DNA from: Sepioteuthis lessoniana
Taxonomy: Eukaryota > Mollusca > Cephalopoda > Myopsida > Loliginidae
DNA: 64,000 bases
Direction of reading: 5' to 3'
Assembly (NCBI GenBank): GCA_963585895.1
Contig: OY757921.1
Location: 88,071,574-88,135,573 of the forward strand
The position numbers were made by a program, and so were the translations under genes. Of this stretch, positions 54,055-64,000 are shown piece after piece (the stretch's first letter is position 1; every line of letters begins with the position of its first letter). The notes under the pieces are model-generated. The model worked only from the letters and a program-made list of their open reading frames with translations, was not told the DNA's origin and searched no databases.

Positions 54055-54925
54055 AGGTTTTCGTTTGGTTTTATGGCATATCAATAATTGAAGGCTATTT
54101 AAGGCCACATCCTCTTTATACATAAATATTAAATATATATGGTTTAGTTTGGTTAGGTTTTATGGCATATCAACAATTGAAGGCTATTTAAGGCCACATC
54201 CTCTTTATACATAAATATTAAATATATATGGTTTAGTTTGGTTAGGTTTTACGGCATATCAACCATAGTAGGTCATTTAAAGTCAAATCCTCTTTATACA
54301 TATATATCAAATATATATGGTCTAGTTTGATTACGTTTTACGGCATATCAACCATTGTAGGTCATTTAAAGTCAAATCCTCTTTATACATATGTATCAAA
54401 TATATATGGTTTAGTTTGATTACGTTTTACGGCATATCAACCATTGTAGGTCATTTAAAGTCAAATCCTCTTTATACATATATATCAAATATATATGGTC
54501 TAGTTTGATTACGTTTTACGGCATATCAACCATTGTAGGTCATTTAAAGTCAAATCCTCTTTATACATATATATCAAATATATATGGTTTAGTTTGATTA
54601 CGTTTTACGGCATATCAACCATTGTAGGTCATTTAAAGTCAAATCCTCTTTATACATATATATCAAATATATATGGTTTAGTTTGATGACGTTTTACGGC
54701 ATATCAACCATTGTAGGTCATTTAAAGTCAAATCCTCTTTATACATATATATCAAATATATATGGTTTAGTTTGATTACGTTTTACGGCATATCAACCAT
54801 TGTAGGTCATTTAAAGTCAAATCCTCTTTATACATATATATCAAATATATATGGTCTAGTTTGATTACGTTTTACGGCATATCAACCATTGTAGGTCATT
54901 TAAAACCAAATCCTCTTTATACATT
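54055..54925. repeat. 89-bp tandem satellite, about 10 monomers
   Basis: ACGGCATATC or ATGGCATATC starts at 54073 and then every 89 bp without exception to 54874. Each monomer is one hairpin module (GGCATATCAACC, then GTAGGTCATTTAAAG) plus an AT-rich linker. The last monomer is cut by the LTR-like element. Confidence 0.96.
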
Positions 54926-55185
54926 TGTTGTATAGTGGCTCGTACCACGTGACTTCCGGTATCGCGGAAGTATAAAAGACGGCGTGTCTCTTAAGTGAGG
55001 AGAAGCAGAAGCAGAAAGAGAAGCAAAGAGAGACAGCTATGAAAGGACGTCGGTCAGTAGTAAGACTAACTTCGGACGTAACACCAACAGCGCGAGACTT
55101 ATAATACTAGTCGCACTGTACCACTTGAGTTAATAAATAATTAACTCTATTTTACTGTGTATTTTTTCCTTACCACGATACAACA
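54926..55185 (+). mobile_element. Solo-LTR-like element, 260 bp
   Basis: Starts TGTTGTAT and ends ATACAACA, the TG...CA inverted ends of LTRs (nine pairs if one more base is counted). Inside are a TATA box (GTATAAAAGACGG near 54970) and AATAAA (about 55133), in LTR order. The 5 bp on either side (ACATT, ACGCA) do not match, so no target-site duplication is visible. It interrupts the last satellite monomer; family C-type tail sequence continues on the right. Confidence 0.7.
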
Positions 55186-55502
55186 ACGCATTTTATAGAT
55201 AACATTTTTAAACGAACCTGAGCTCATTTTTTTCACACAGTTTAATCGTTTCTCTCATTTCTATCCAATACGAATAATTCTATTTACTATTGATTGTTTG
55301 TTTCCATACAGTTTAATATTTCTAAGTATTGCTATGTATTACAAAAATTCTCATTTGTTTATACACAGTTACATGATCAAACAGTTCTATTTAAAAAAAA
55401 TCAGTTTAGCATAAGTACACAGTTTTTTCTTGTTTACACACACTTAAATGAAACAGTTCTATATTTTAAAAAATTCACTTTAGCATGAGTACACAGTTTA
55501 AA

Positions 55503-55612
55503 TTGCCCAGTTGGTTGAGGCTGTAGAATACACCTGCTACATCTCTGCAAAGGGGTAAGACTCCCCCAACCTAATAGGGTCCTATCTATGTATCAAATAG
55601 AGCTAAACTGTG
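55503..55612 (+). repeat. Family C core, copy 20, internally deleted
   Basis: TGCCCAGTTGGTTGAGGC to CCCCCAACC, then a jump to GGGTCCTATCTATG. About 110 bp are missing. Confidence 0.82.
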
Positions 55613-55799
55613 TGCTTATGCTAAACTGAATTGTTTGAAATTGGACTGTTCTGACATTTAAACTATATACTTTTGCTAAATTGAATTTTTTTAAAGACTC
55701 TTTACATGTACAACGATGGATTTGGCACTGAATAACCTACAATAGTGGATATGCCATAAAACTAAACCGAACCAAACTAAACACAGTTTAAATGTCAAA

Positions 55800-56035
55800 C
55801 AGTTCTAATTGACCCATAGATAGGGCACTCTTAGATACTACCACACCGGGCCAGACTGAACCTGGGAGCAATGTCAATGAAGAGGTATTCCGCATTCCCC
55901 AAAGTTATAGCATTACTGAAGCCTTCTCATCAGATTGTTTAGTGTCATATCTAGGACACTTTTAGGGAGAGTCTTACCCCTCTGTAATGATACAGTCAGT
56001 GTATTCTGCAGCACCAATCGACTCGGTAGTTTTTA
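55800..56035 (-). repeat. Family C core, copy 21
   Basis: From GACCCATAGATAGGGCAC to GCACCAATCGACTCGG. Confidence 0.85.
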
Positions 56036-56424
56036 GTTCGTAGTTGCGGGGTTTCGTTTGATTGGGTTTTAAGGCGTATCAACCCTTGTAGGTTATTTAA
56101 TGGCAAATCCTGTTTATATCTATATTAGATATATTAGATACATTTCTATATTAGATATGTATAATAAGTAAACACATAGGTTAATGGTAATATTTTTTTT
56201 AAATCAGTTTAATTATCTCAAGTACTGCTATATAACACGAATAGATCTATTTGGTATTATACATTTGTTTGCATACGAATAGTTTCAAGCATTTCTATGT
56301 AAAATTAATTTAATTTCTAATCAGTCATTTGTTAGCATACCGATAAATAGGTGCATACAATAAGTTTCCAGACTTTTTTCGTATGGGCACTTTTATTGTT
56401 AGTACACAAATAAAACTCTATTCC

Positions 56425-56962
56425 CTTTTGAAGTGATTTCCTCCGGCTGCAATGCACTTGTTGTACCGTTCCAACAACTTCTGGAAGCCCCAATGGAAGT
56501 CCTCTTGTGTCAGCGTGTCAATGACCTTCGTCACAGCCTCTTTCATAACCTCAATTGTCTCATAACGACAGCCTCAGAGCTTAGGGAATAACCAACAGTC
56601 ACAGGGAGCAAGGTCTGGACTATAGGGAAGCTGAGGAAGTGTCTTGATGCCCATCTTGGTCAAATAGTCTGTGACAAGGATGAAGTTGAGGACTGGTGCA
56701 TTGTCCTGGTGGAAATGTCACTAGCCCGATTTTAAAAGTACTGGCCTCTTCCGACGGAATCTCTTCCTGAACTCGCTTAAAACCTCAACATAGTAACCCT
56801 AACCCTAACCCTTTGACCAATCAACTCTGGTGTATTGACTTCCTTACTCCTCCCATACCCCCAAACATCCCTCACAGACTCCCTGCCTTCCTTGCAACTC
56901 TTATGCCACTCAAAAACTGATACTCGATTCATGCAAGATGCTCCAAAAGCAGTCTGAAGCAT
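56425..56962 (-). pseudogene. mariner transposase remnant
   Basis: On the minus strand: LQTAFGASCMNRVSVFEWHK at the N-terminal side. Then, in other frames, HQDNAPVLNFILVTDYLTKM, PYSPDLAPCD and the C-terminal part. The two aspartates are 34 residues apart (DD34D mariner). The first-aspartate domain is missing, as in the sister copies. Confidence 0.85.
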
Positions 56963-57175
56963 TGCATACGTTTCTGTGGAATTTTTCCAAGTTTAAAACA
57001 GAATTTTATTGCATATTGTTCTTCTAAAGTGTCCTCACGTCCAGATTGTATTTTTTAAATTCACCAGCTGTGACAATCAGGCTTTAGTAGGGTATATTCC
57101 AATTGATGCTGTAGCTGTTGATTAGAACCTGAAATTATAAGGATTGTTCAGTCATCTCATAAAATGTATAGCAAT

Positions 57176-58341
57176 CATCATCATCATCTCGTCGTGCCGC
57201 CAGCACGGATATCCCTGACCCTCTCTCGTCACTTCTCCCTATCGTTCATCGCCTCTGGCAGGTCTTCAGGGCTACATCCCGTATCCTCACATAGCTGTTG
57301 TATGTATGTTCTAGCTGGTCTTCCTGCTTTAGCTCGGCCATATGTGGAGGTCCATGAGAGTACATTACTTATGAGCTCGTCCCTACTCCTCCAGCAGTGC
57401 CTGGTTCGTCTAACTTTTATAGTTTTCGTGATGGGGGGCAGGTGGCCGTATAGTTGGTGCTTTGTGGGGTGTTGCCACCAGGACCTGTTTAATATTGCTT
57501 GCAACATTCTTGTGTAGTTGCCGTCTAGCTTCTTCTCCAGCCGTTTTGCTAGCGTCCAAGTAGTGGATCCATACAGCAATATCGACACGACCGCTACTTG
57601 GAAGAAACTGCGTTTCATTTTATCGGTCTGGTCTGATTTCCATATGACCGATAGCTTATCGATAGCTGTCCATGCCCTCGCTAGCCACGTGTCGATGTCT
57701 TTTTCGCTTGATGAGACGCTGCTTCCTAGGTATGTGAATTTGTCAACCAGTTTCAGAGATGTTCCCTCTAGTGTGGAAATGTGGCCTGCTTGATTAAAGC
57801 ACATATATTCCGTTTTGTGTGCATTGACATGGAGGCCAATGCCTGCGGTGGCTCGTTCCAAACTATGCAGTAGTGTTTCGGCTTGGTTGGACGTATTTGC
57901 TTGTAGCGCTATGTCATCGGCGTAGTCGGCGTCGGTATTTGTTTTTACGGGGTCCCTTCTACTTTTCTTTGTCAGCTCGAAGCCGTTCTCTCTGATTTTA
58001 TCGATCGATGTTCTAAGCACGTAGTTTCGACAGATGATAAAGAGGTATGGAGCTAGCGTGTCCCCTTGTAGTACTCCTGCTATAGTATTCTGTGTCTCCA
58101 TCTGGTGAACGTACTTTCACTTGGGTGTTTCTATAGAGAATCATTATTGCTGCTACGGTTTCTTTTGATAGGCTGTATGCTCGTAGGATTTGCTCCATCT
58201 CCCCTCTGTGAATGGAATCGAAGGCCTTGTTAAAGTCGACAAAGAGTAATGTCACCAGTAGTTTGTTTTTTTTGTCCGTACGCCTTCAAGGATTCTACGG
58301 ATGGTCAATATTAGTGAGGTCGTGGATCTATTTCTTCAGAA
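57176..58341 (-). pseudogene. Non-LTR retrotransposon copy with RT core, 5'-truncated
   Basis: On the minus strand: LLFVDFNKAFDSIHRGEMEQ (RT motif A), GVLQGDTLAPYLFII (motif B), DADYADDIALQA (catalytic YADD box), FTYLGSSVSS, SILLYGSTTWTLAKRLEKKL, LYGHLPPITKTIKVRR and AGRPARTYIQQLC. A frameshift near 58095 separates motif A from the rest, and a second deletion lies at VRRTRHCWRS, where AGH is missing. The 3' end is an (ATG)n tail (complement at 57176-57187). Flanked by TAGCAAT on both sides. Confidence 0.9.
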
Positions 58342-58348
58342 TAGCAAT

Positions 58349-58733
58349 CATCATCATCATATCGTGCTGGCAGCACGGATATCCCTGACCCTCTCTCGCC
58401 ACTCCTCCCTATCGTTCATCGCCCTAGGTAGGTCTTCAGGACAACAACCTGTATCCTCACATAGCTGCTGAATGTACGTTCGTGCTGGTCGTCTTGCTTT
58501 TGCGCGGCCATGTGTGGGGATCCATAAGAGTACATCTCTTATGAGTTCATCTCTGCTTCTCCAGCAATGTCCTGTATGTCTGGTTCGTCTAACTTGAATA
58601 GTTTTCGTGATAGGGGGCAGGTGGCCGTACAGTTGGTGTCTTGTGGGGTGTTGCTGCCAGGACTTGTTCAGGATTGCACGCAGCATTCTTGTGTAATTGC
58701 CATCTAGTTTCTTCTCCAGCCGTTTTGTTAGCG
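58349..58733 (-). pseudogene. Second non-LTR copy, shorter, same site
   Basis: On the minus strand: TLTKRLEKKLDGNYTRMLRA, ILNKSWQQHPTRHQLYGHLP, then TGHCWRSRDELI and RPARTYIQQLCEDTGC, with the (ATG)n tail at 58349-58360. The 5' end lies within LTKRL. TAGCAAT flanks it on both sides (58342-58348 and 58734-58740). One open frame covers nearly all of it. Confidence 0.88.
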
Positions 58734-59464
58734 TAGCAATAACATACTTAATTTTCAAGAGTCTACGACAATTTTAAATGCCCATAAGAAAAAAGTTTGT
58801 AAACTTATCGTATGCACCTCGTATATTATTTGTAAGTGAATCGTTCAGTTTGGTTGCTTGGGTTTTATGGCATATCAAATTTTGTAGTTCATTTCACGCC
58901 AAATCCATTTTTATGAAAAGAATTCGGTTTAGCATAAGCACGGAGTTGAAATGTAAGTACAGTTTGGTTGTGAAAAACATTTCTATTTCAAGCTATTCAG
59001 TTTAGTCAAGAAATTCTAATTCAGTTTTGTATGTGTACAGATTTTGTTTACACACCGTTAAATGTCAAAACAGTTCTATATTAAACAATTCAGTTCAGTG
59101 TAAGTACAGTTTCAATGTCAAAAAACATTTCCATTTCAAATAATTCAGTTTAGCATAAGCACGCAGTTTAAATCTAAGTACACAGTTTATTCTTTAGTCA
59201 AACAGTTCTAATTCAGATAATTCCGTTTAGCATAAGTACGGGTTTTGTTCGCACACAGTTAAATGTCAAAACAGTTCTATATTAAACAAATCAGTTTAGT
59301 GTAAATACATTTTCAATATCCAAAACAGTTCCATTTCAAACAATTCAGCTTAGCATATGCACGCAATTTAAATGTAAGTACGGTTTCATTGTCAAAAACA
59401 TTTCTATTTCAAGCTATTCAGTTTAGTCAAACATTTCAGTTTAGCATAAATATGCAGTTAATAC

Positions 59465-59690
59465 TATTTAACCCATAGATAGGGCCCTATCAGGTGTTAG
59501 CATTCCGGGCCGGAGTGGACCTGAGAACAATGGCAATGAAGGTGTAATACGCATTTCCCAAAGCTCCAGTTTTACTGGAAGCTCACTATCAGATTGTTTA
59601 GTGTCATATCAGGACACTCATTTGGGGGTCTTACTCATCTGCAGATGTACAGTCGGCGTATTCTATAGCTCCAGCCGACTGGGCAGTGCA
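59465..59690 (-). repeat. Family C core, copy 22
   Basis: From AACCCATAGATAGGGCCC to GCTCCAGCCGACTGGGC. The tail units upstream (58870-59460) form a long array of variants of AAACAATTCAGTTTAGCATA. Confidence 0.88.
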
Positions 59691-59844
59691 CAGCTTAGAT
59701 GTCAAAACTGTTCAATTTCAGATAATTCAGTTTAGCATAAGTACGGAGTTTAAAAGTCAAAACAGTTCTATTTTAAACAATTCAGTTTTGCATAAATACG
59801 CAGTTTAAATGCCAAAAAACCAATAAACTCCAACCACGGTTTAT

Positions 59845-60072
59845 TTCTATTTAACCCATCGATACGACCCTTATCAGGTGCTACCACTCCGGGCTAGAGT
59901 GGACCTGGGAGCGATGGCAATGAAGGAGTATGTTACATTCCCCAAAGCTGCAGCATTACTGGAACCTCCCCATCAGATTGTTTAGTGCCATATTCAGGAC
60001 ACTCGTTGGGGGGGTCTTTCACCTCTGTAGAGAAGCAGTCGGTGTGTTCTACTGCCCCAGTCGACTGGGCAA
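59845..60072 (-). repeat. Family C core, copy 23
   Basis: From AACCCATCGATACGACCC to GCCCCAGTCGACTGGGC. Confidence 0.88.
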
Positions 60073-60237
60073 GTGAATAGTTCGTTAGTAAAGCTAATAT
60101 GTTTGCGCACAATAACTATAGCTATTGTTTTCACAGAGTAAAATAGGTTCAAGTATTTCTATTTAACAGTATTATTTCTTTCACCCTAACTTATTCGTTT
60201 GCACACAGTTAAATGGTTTCAAGTATTGCTATGTAGG

Positions 60238-60462
60238 TCAAACAGTTCTATTTAACCTATAGATGGGATATATCAGCTCCTACCGATCCGGCTCAGAGTA
60301 GAACTGGGAACAATGAGAAGGAAGGCGTGCTTCACATCCCAAAAATTTCAAGAGCTTGAGTTTCAGATGGTTTAGTGTCATATCAAGAACACTCGTTGGC
60401 GGGGGTCTTACCCCTCAGCAGCTTAGCAGTCGACGTATTCTACTGCCGCAGCCGACTGAGCT
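60238..60462 (-). repeat. Family C core, copy 24
   Basis: From AACCTATAGATGGGATAT to GCCGCAGCCGACTGAGC. Confidence 0.82.
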
Positions 60463-60464
60463 GG

Positions 60465-61205
60465 TCATATGGCGTGACAAACATTACAAGATCAGTATGC
60501 ACAAAGATAACAACAGAAACTCTATTCTTGATTAGACATCAAAAAGAACACTGACAGTCTTGATAAATCACAATATTCTAATGAACCACACTTCCGCCTT
60601 TTGACCATTAAACTGAATAAAGTTTCCCGCCAATGAAATAACGCGTCTCAAAAACTCATTATTAGCGCTACAAAAGCCGACTCATCAAAGTAAAAACATA
60701 AAGTGTATTTGCTATTGTTAGAATCATTATAACTGTGCCAATTTTGTTGCTATCTTCGGCAAATGTCGGACTCCTCATCCCCAATTCTACGAGCCACTAA
60801 TCAAGCGAAAACCTCATCTATCTGCTTCGAGTTGAAATGGCTGAGCTGTATTGCGGTTATTTCTAGCATGGCTGCTTGCAATTAATAGTTCCATGTTAAA
60901 GAGTGTGATTAATGGTGCGTTGGAGAGACCTGCCTGCCAGGAAAGGCTTGCAGACTGGCATTGGTCTGAAAATTGAATTTTTCCGGTCAGTTTCATCAGA
61001 AGGAATTTATTTTAATGTGGTATTTCAATGTCAAATGAAAATGATTTCCGAAGATAGGCTTCGAAAATGCCTCGTCGAATATTTATTGTTTCTTTTTGAT
61101 TGTCTTTGGGTAGCCAGGTTGCTTTTCGAAGATTACAACGCAATTATTAATCGCAATGTGTATATATATATTATCAATAGGTATGTTGACAAAGAAATTA
61201 GCAAT
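60465..61205. other. Apparently single-copy sequence, no gene supported
   Basis: Free of the repeat families. Frames at 60814-60996 (minus) and 60912-61217 (plus) have ordinary composition but no motif. Could hold conserved non-coding sequence; nothing shows it directly. Confidence 0.4.
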
Positions 61206-61209
61206 GCAC

Positions 61210-61244
<35 letters not shown>
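61210..61244. repeat. (GATA)n microsatellite
   Basis: GATA repeat. Confidence 0.95.
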
Positions 61245-61246
<2 letters not shown>

Positions 61247-61299
61247 CCAGTATACTTGACTAGATGTTTCTGTTTATTCAACCCCTTCACCGTGGCTAG

Positions 61300-61592
61300 A
61301 TACTATTTACCCAACCCCTCCGCTCGGGCAGGATATGACACAAGGTCAATTTTTAAGCGGAGTTTAACAGGTTTGAATTCAGAGTTTTCCTTCTCCTAGA
61401 CTAGTTGCCTCACCAAGGCTGAAGAACCTAGTCTGTCCTACTATTTATCCATAGCTGGAGGGAGAATAATTGGATTCATACCTTTCCCAAGGGTATTAGT
61501 GCTATGTGAAATGCAATCAGTCTCGTCCAGGATTTGAACTCGTGTCACCGTGTCCATTTCCTAAGACGATAACGACTACACTACGGGCAGAT
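61300..61592 (-). mobile_element. SINE B copy 10, near full length
   Basis: From TATTTACCCAACCCCTCCGC to GGATTTGAACTCGTGTC and ACGACTACACTACGGGC. Almost identical to the copy at 19493. Confidence 0.9.
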
Positions 61593-61642
61593 ACCACTCA
61601 ATGTCTCTTTCTAAGTGGAGTCCAACTGCTTGAAGTTGTAAA

Positions 61643-61647
<5 letters not shown>

Positions 61648-61710
<63 letters not shown>

Positions 61711-61775
61711 ATATATACTTTATATATATATATATCAATCTATTCATCTATCTATATATATATATATATATGTAT
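61648..61775. repeat. (TA)n and (TG)n microsatellites
   Basis: Compound repeat. Confidence 0.95.
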
Positions 61776-61829
61776 ATGTAAACTAATATGGATCAATAAC
61801 TCCAAATTTGAAGTTATTGATTCATATCA

Positions 61830-62020
61830 ATGCTCATAGCAGGATGGAAATAAATTTATAATCCAGAAGTGACAAGATTTTAGTTTTTCTTAAAGGAATT
61901 GTTGCTCTGTGATGTCATTTACATTGAGCTCTTTACCAGGAATATTTAGATATTCGAAATTTGAATAATTTAATTGTCCTGACGGAATTATTCTCAACTC
62001 CGGATTAATTTGACTGAAGA

Positions 62021-62072
<52 letters not shown>

Positions 62073-62100
62073 TATGTATTAACGAAGAAATGCTGCAAAA
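61830..62100 (+). repeat. Repeat J copy 2
   Basis: CAGGATGGAAATAAAT, GAGCTCTTTACCAGGAA, TTGTCCTGACGGAATTA, then (AC)n(AT)n and TATTAACGAAGAAATGCTGC. The last block links this repeat to the Penelope-like element end at 48586-48603. Confidence 0.68.
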
Positions 62101-62213
62101 ATAAACATATATATATGTGTGTATGTGTGAGTGTGTGTGAGTGTGTGTGTGTTCTTGCTGTTTTGCAAAAAAAAACTCCATGAAACACAGGGGTCGCAGT
62201 CTAAATTCCATGA

Positions 62214-62216
<3 letters not shown>

Positions 62217-62257
<41 letters not shown>

Positions 62258-62259
62258 TT

Positions 62260-62299
<40 letters not shown>
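62217..62299. repeat. (TA)n microsatellite
   Basis: TA repeat with short interruptions. Confidence 0.95.
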
Positions 62300-62444
62300 C
62301 AAAAATGAAACAAAATCAGAATTTATCGATAAAGCCAATTGATTTTCTACAACAAAATATGTATTAATTTCTTAATCAGTCAACTGATAAATTTGTCATG
62401 TGAAAATATTTGATCACGTGAAACATATACGAAAGGATTATTAT

Positions 62445-62925
62445 TTATTGATGTTAAACTGAATTGTTTGAAATAAAACTGTTTTAACATTTAACTGTGT
62501 GTGGACAAAAACTATACAAATACTAAACTTAATTGTTTGAATTAGAACTGTTTGACTTAATTGAATATCTTGAAATAGAAATATTTTTGACAATTAAACT
62601 GTTTTCTTACATTTAAACGGCGTGTTTATGCTGAACTGAATTATTTGAAATTGAACTGTTTTTGTATGCTAAACTGAATTGTTTGAAATTTAACTGTTTT
62701 GGTATTAAACCGTGTGTAAATAAAATGTATTCTTATACTAAAATGAATTGTTTGAATTAGAAGTGTTTGGCTAAACTGAATAGCTTGAAATAGAAAAGTT
62801 TTTGACCATTAAACTGTGTACTCATGCTATAATGAATTGTTTGAAATAGATGTGATTATTTGTATAAAAATGGATTTGGCATTAAATAACCAAGAAAGGT
62901 TAATACGCCATAAACCCAAACAACA
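62445..62925 (+). repeat. Family C tail array with hairpin module, no core
   Basis: Repeated units with GCTAAACTGAATTGTTTGAAA variants, ending in TGGATTTGGCATTAAATAACC and AATACGCCATAAACCC. The core is missing on the left, where a (TA)n tract lies. Confidence 0.85.
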
Positions 62926-62929
62926 AAAA

Positions 62930-63420
62930 AACAACCAACCAACCAACAAACAAACAAACTAATATAATTCATTGATTTTATTAATCCGAACATCCCAAAT
63001 ACAAGTTTAATACATCCTTTTATAAGTCAGGTTGTATATGATACAGAAGACATTTGTTGATATGCCTTCACTTAGAAATTAATTTCCTGTTTGTTTTGGT
63101 TATTTGTTTGTTTGTTTTTATTGTTTCCTTGATTTTCTTTTTTTGTTTGTTTTTTTCCAGTTGCACTTTCCGGGTGATGTTAAAAAAACTTTTACCGTAT
63201 ATCATCTGTGTTGAATGACAAATAAATGAAAAATGATTTTATTGATGATTAGTTTATCAAATTGTCGTTCTCAAATAATTGGCCTTTCCTAAATTGTTGA
63301 CTTAGTGGGTTTTTTTAAATGTTGTATCCCCACATCATAACCATAATCATATCATAATCATAATGATAACTCAATCCAATGGTACATGTACAAATTCAAT
63401 TACAGGGAAATATACAACAC
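62930..63420. other. Intergenic, no gene seen
   Basis: AACC/TTTG short repeats and AT-rich sequence; nothing further. Confidence 0.45.
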
Positions 63421-63429
63421 ATTAACTGG

Positions 63430-64000
63430 CGAACTAACTGTTGTTCACGTACGAACGCTTATTAACTTCTTGACTTCTGATTTCGGTTCTTCGACACGAG
63501 GAGAGAGAGAGAGACACAATTCTTAAAAGTCTTTCGTATCATACTATGCTAACAAAACTCAAACGCTTTGCACATCTCTTGGAGTTTTGGATCTCCTTTC
63601 ATCTTCACTGGTCGGGAACCGAAAAACTTAACCGTATGCTTCAACGGTCGAAACCCAAACTTCTTAACACCATGGTCGGAACTCAACTTCTACTGTCCGT
63701 CTACATGGCCCAAGTCGACTACCAACTCGACCGGTCCCCATTCGACAACCAACTGGACTGGTCCCCAGGAAACTACCAACTCGACTCACCTACAATCGAG
63801 TACCCAACTCAACTGGCCCACAGTAAAAACCCAACTGACGTGTTTTTCAAAATTCCCAAATTTTCAGCCCATCGCTTCCGGGCATGACGTCATTCACACT
63901 CAAGTTTCATTTCCTATCTGGGGTTTGTTATGACAATTGTGATTGTCATATCCTCTGCGAACGAGCGTAAACTGTACCCAATGTCTGTGCACCTGAACTA
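63430..64000 (-). mobile_element. Repeat D copy 4, LTR-like, runs off the window
   Basis: In reverse: GTTCACGTACGAACGCTTATTAAC, CGACACGAGGAGAGAGAG, then a low-complexity inner part with CAACTCGAC/CAACTGGAC repeats, CTTCCGGGCATGACGTCATTC and TGTGATTGTCATATCC. The frames across it (63546-63933) repeat N-Q-L-D-like residues and are not called as genes. Confidence 0.62.

Larger units (their letters stand above)
56350..58821 (-). mobile_element. mariner deletion derivative, copy 5, split by non-LTR insertions
   Basis: Left end with AATAAGTTTCCAGAC and right end with AAAGTTTGTAAACTTATCG...CCTCG, TA on both sides. Without the insert (57176-58740, counting one duplication) it is about 910 bp. It keeps the DNAP block with the normal 34-residue spacing between the second and third aspartates. 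Confidence 0.88.

Noticed and set aside
54055-54925. Regular repeats as a CRISPR array
   Set aside because: Units are contiguous without unique spacers, AT-rich and derived from a eukaryotic SINE tail.
56797-56816. CCCTAACCCTAACCCT, telomere-like
   Set aside because: Only about two and a half units, inside the mariner coding remnant, where sister copies have similar sequence by descent.
60814-61217. 60- and 101-codon frames in single-copy DNA
   Set aside because: No motif, splice signal or repeat relation; length is within chance.
63546-63933. Two overlapping frames of 113 and 121 codons
   Set aside because: They cover a low-complexity part of repeat D and repeat short Asn/Gln/Thr motifs.

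Overview
This is animal nuclear DNA, almost entirely transposable-element and simple-repeat sequence. It is AT-rich, full of (AT)n, (AC)n, (CT)n and (GATA)n microsatellites, and no complete host gene can be recognised. The mix (many families of tRNA-derived SINEs, Penelope-like elements (PLEs) with GIY-YIG endonuclease, non-LTR retrotransposons with (ATG)n tails, DD34D mariner deletion derivatives) fits a lophotrochozoan, most likely a mollusc and perhaps a coleoid cephalopod. That assignment is inference; no host gene confirms it.

Layout. 0-20 kb: four mariner deletion derivatives (175-999, 7149-7638, 13003-13571, 18553-19442), an unrelated decayed mariner (7713-8295), non-LTR RT fragments (5270-5540, 11202-11702, 11815-12311) and SINEs. 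20-32 kb: long microsatellites, an AATAAA-type minisatellite (22610-23590), a polypurine tract and a decayed PLE endonuclease (24640-25080). 32-46 kb: SINEs, LTR-like repeats, a hammerhead ribozyme motif (35772-35819), nested MITEs (41807-42511) and one possible host exon (43876-44001, minus strand). 46.3-48.6 kb: the main mobile element, a PLE whose single ORF is split into two head-to-head halves bounded by a perfect 29-bp inverted repeat, with a hammerhead motif in its 3' region. 48.7-56 kb: SINEs, an 89-bp satellite (54055-54925) built from a SINE tail, and a solo-LTR-like element (54926-55185). 56.3-58.8 kb: a mariner split by two non-LTR insertions that share one target-site duplication. 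59-64 kb: more SINE-like copies and an LTR-like repeat running off the end.

Repeat families named here. Family C: about 24 copies of a ~220-bp core of unknown class, often followed by 38-45 bp tail units and a hairpin module. SINE A: tRNA head, conserved middle, same hairpin module at its 3' end. SINE B: tRNA head with a long unique body; four copies look recent. SINE F: tRNA-like head and a body holding a hammerhead-like core. SINE H and SINE I: further tRNA-headed families. Repeats D and E: LTR-like, with promoter or poly(A) signals.

The most interesting threads are the hammerhead motifs tied to PLEs and possibly to a SINE, the repeated head-to-head splitting of RT genes with short inverted repeats at the junctions, and one hairpin module that occurs as a SINE tail, as a family C tail and as a satellite monomer.
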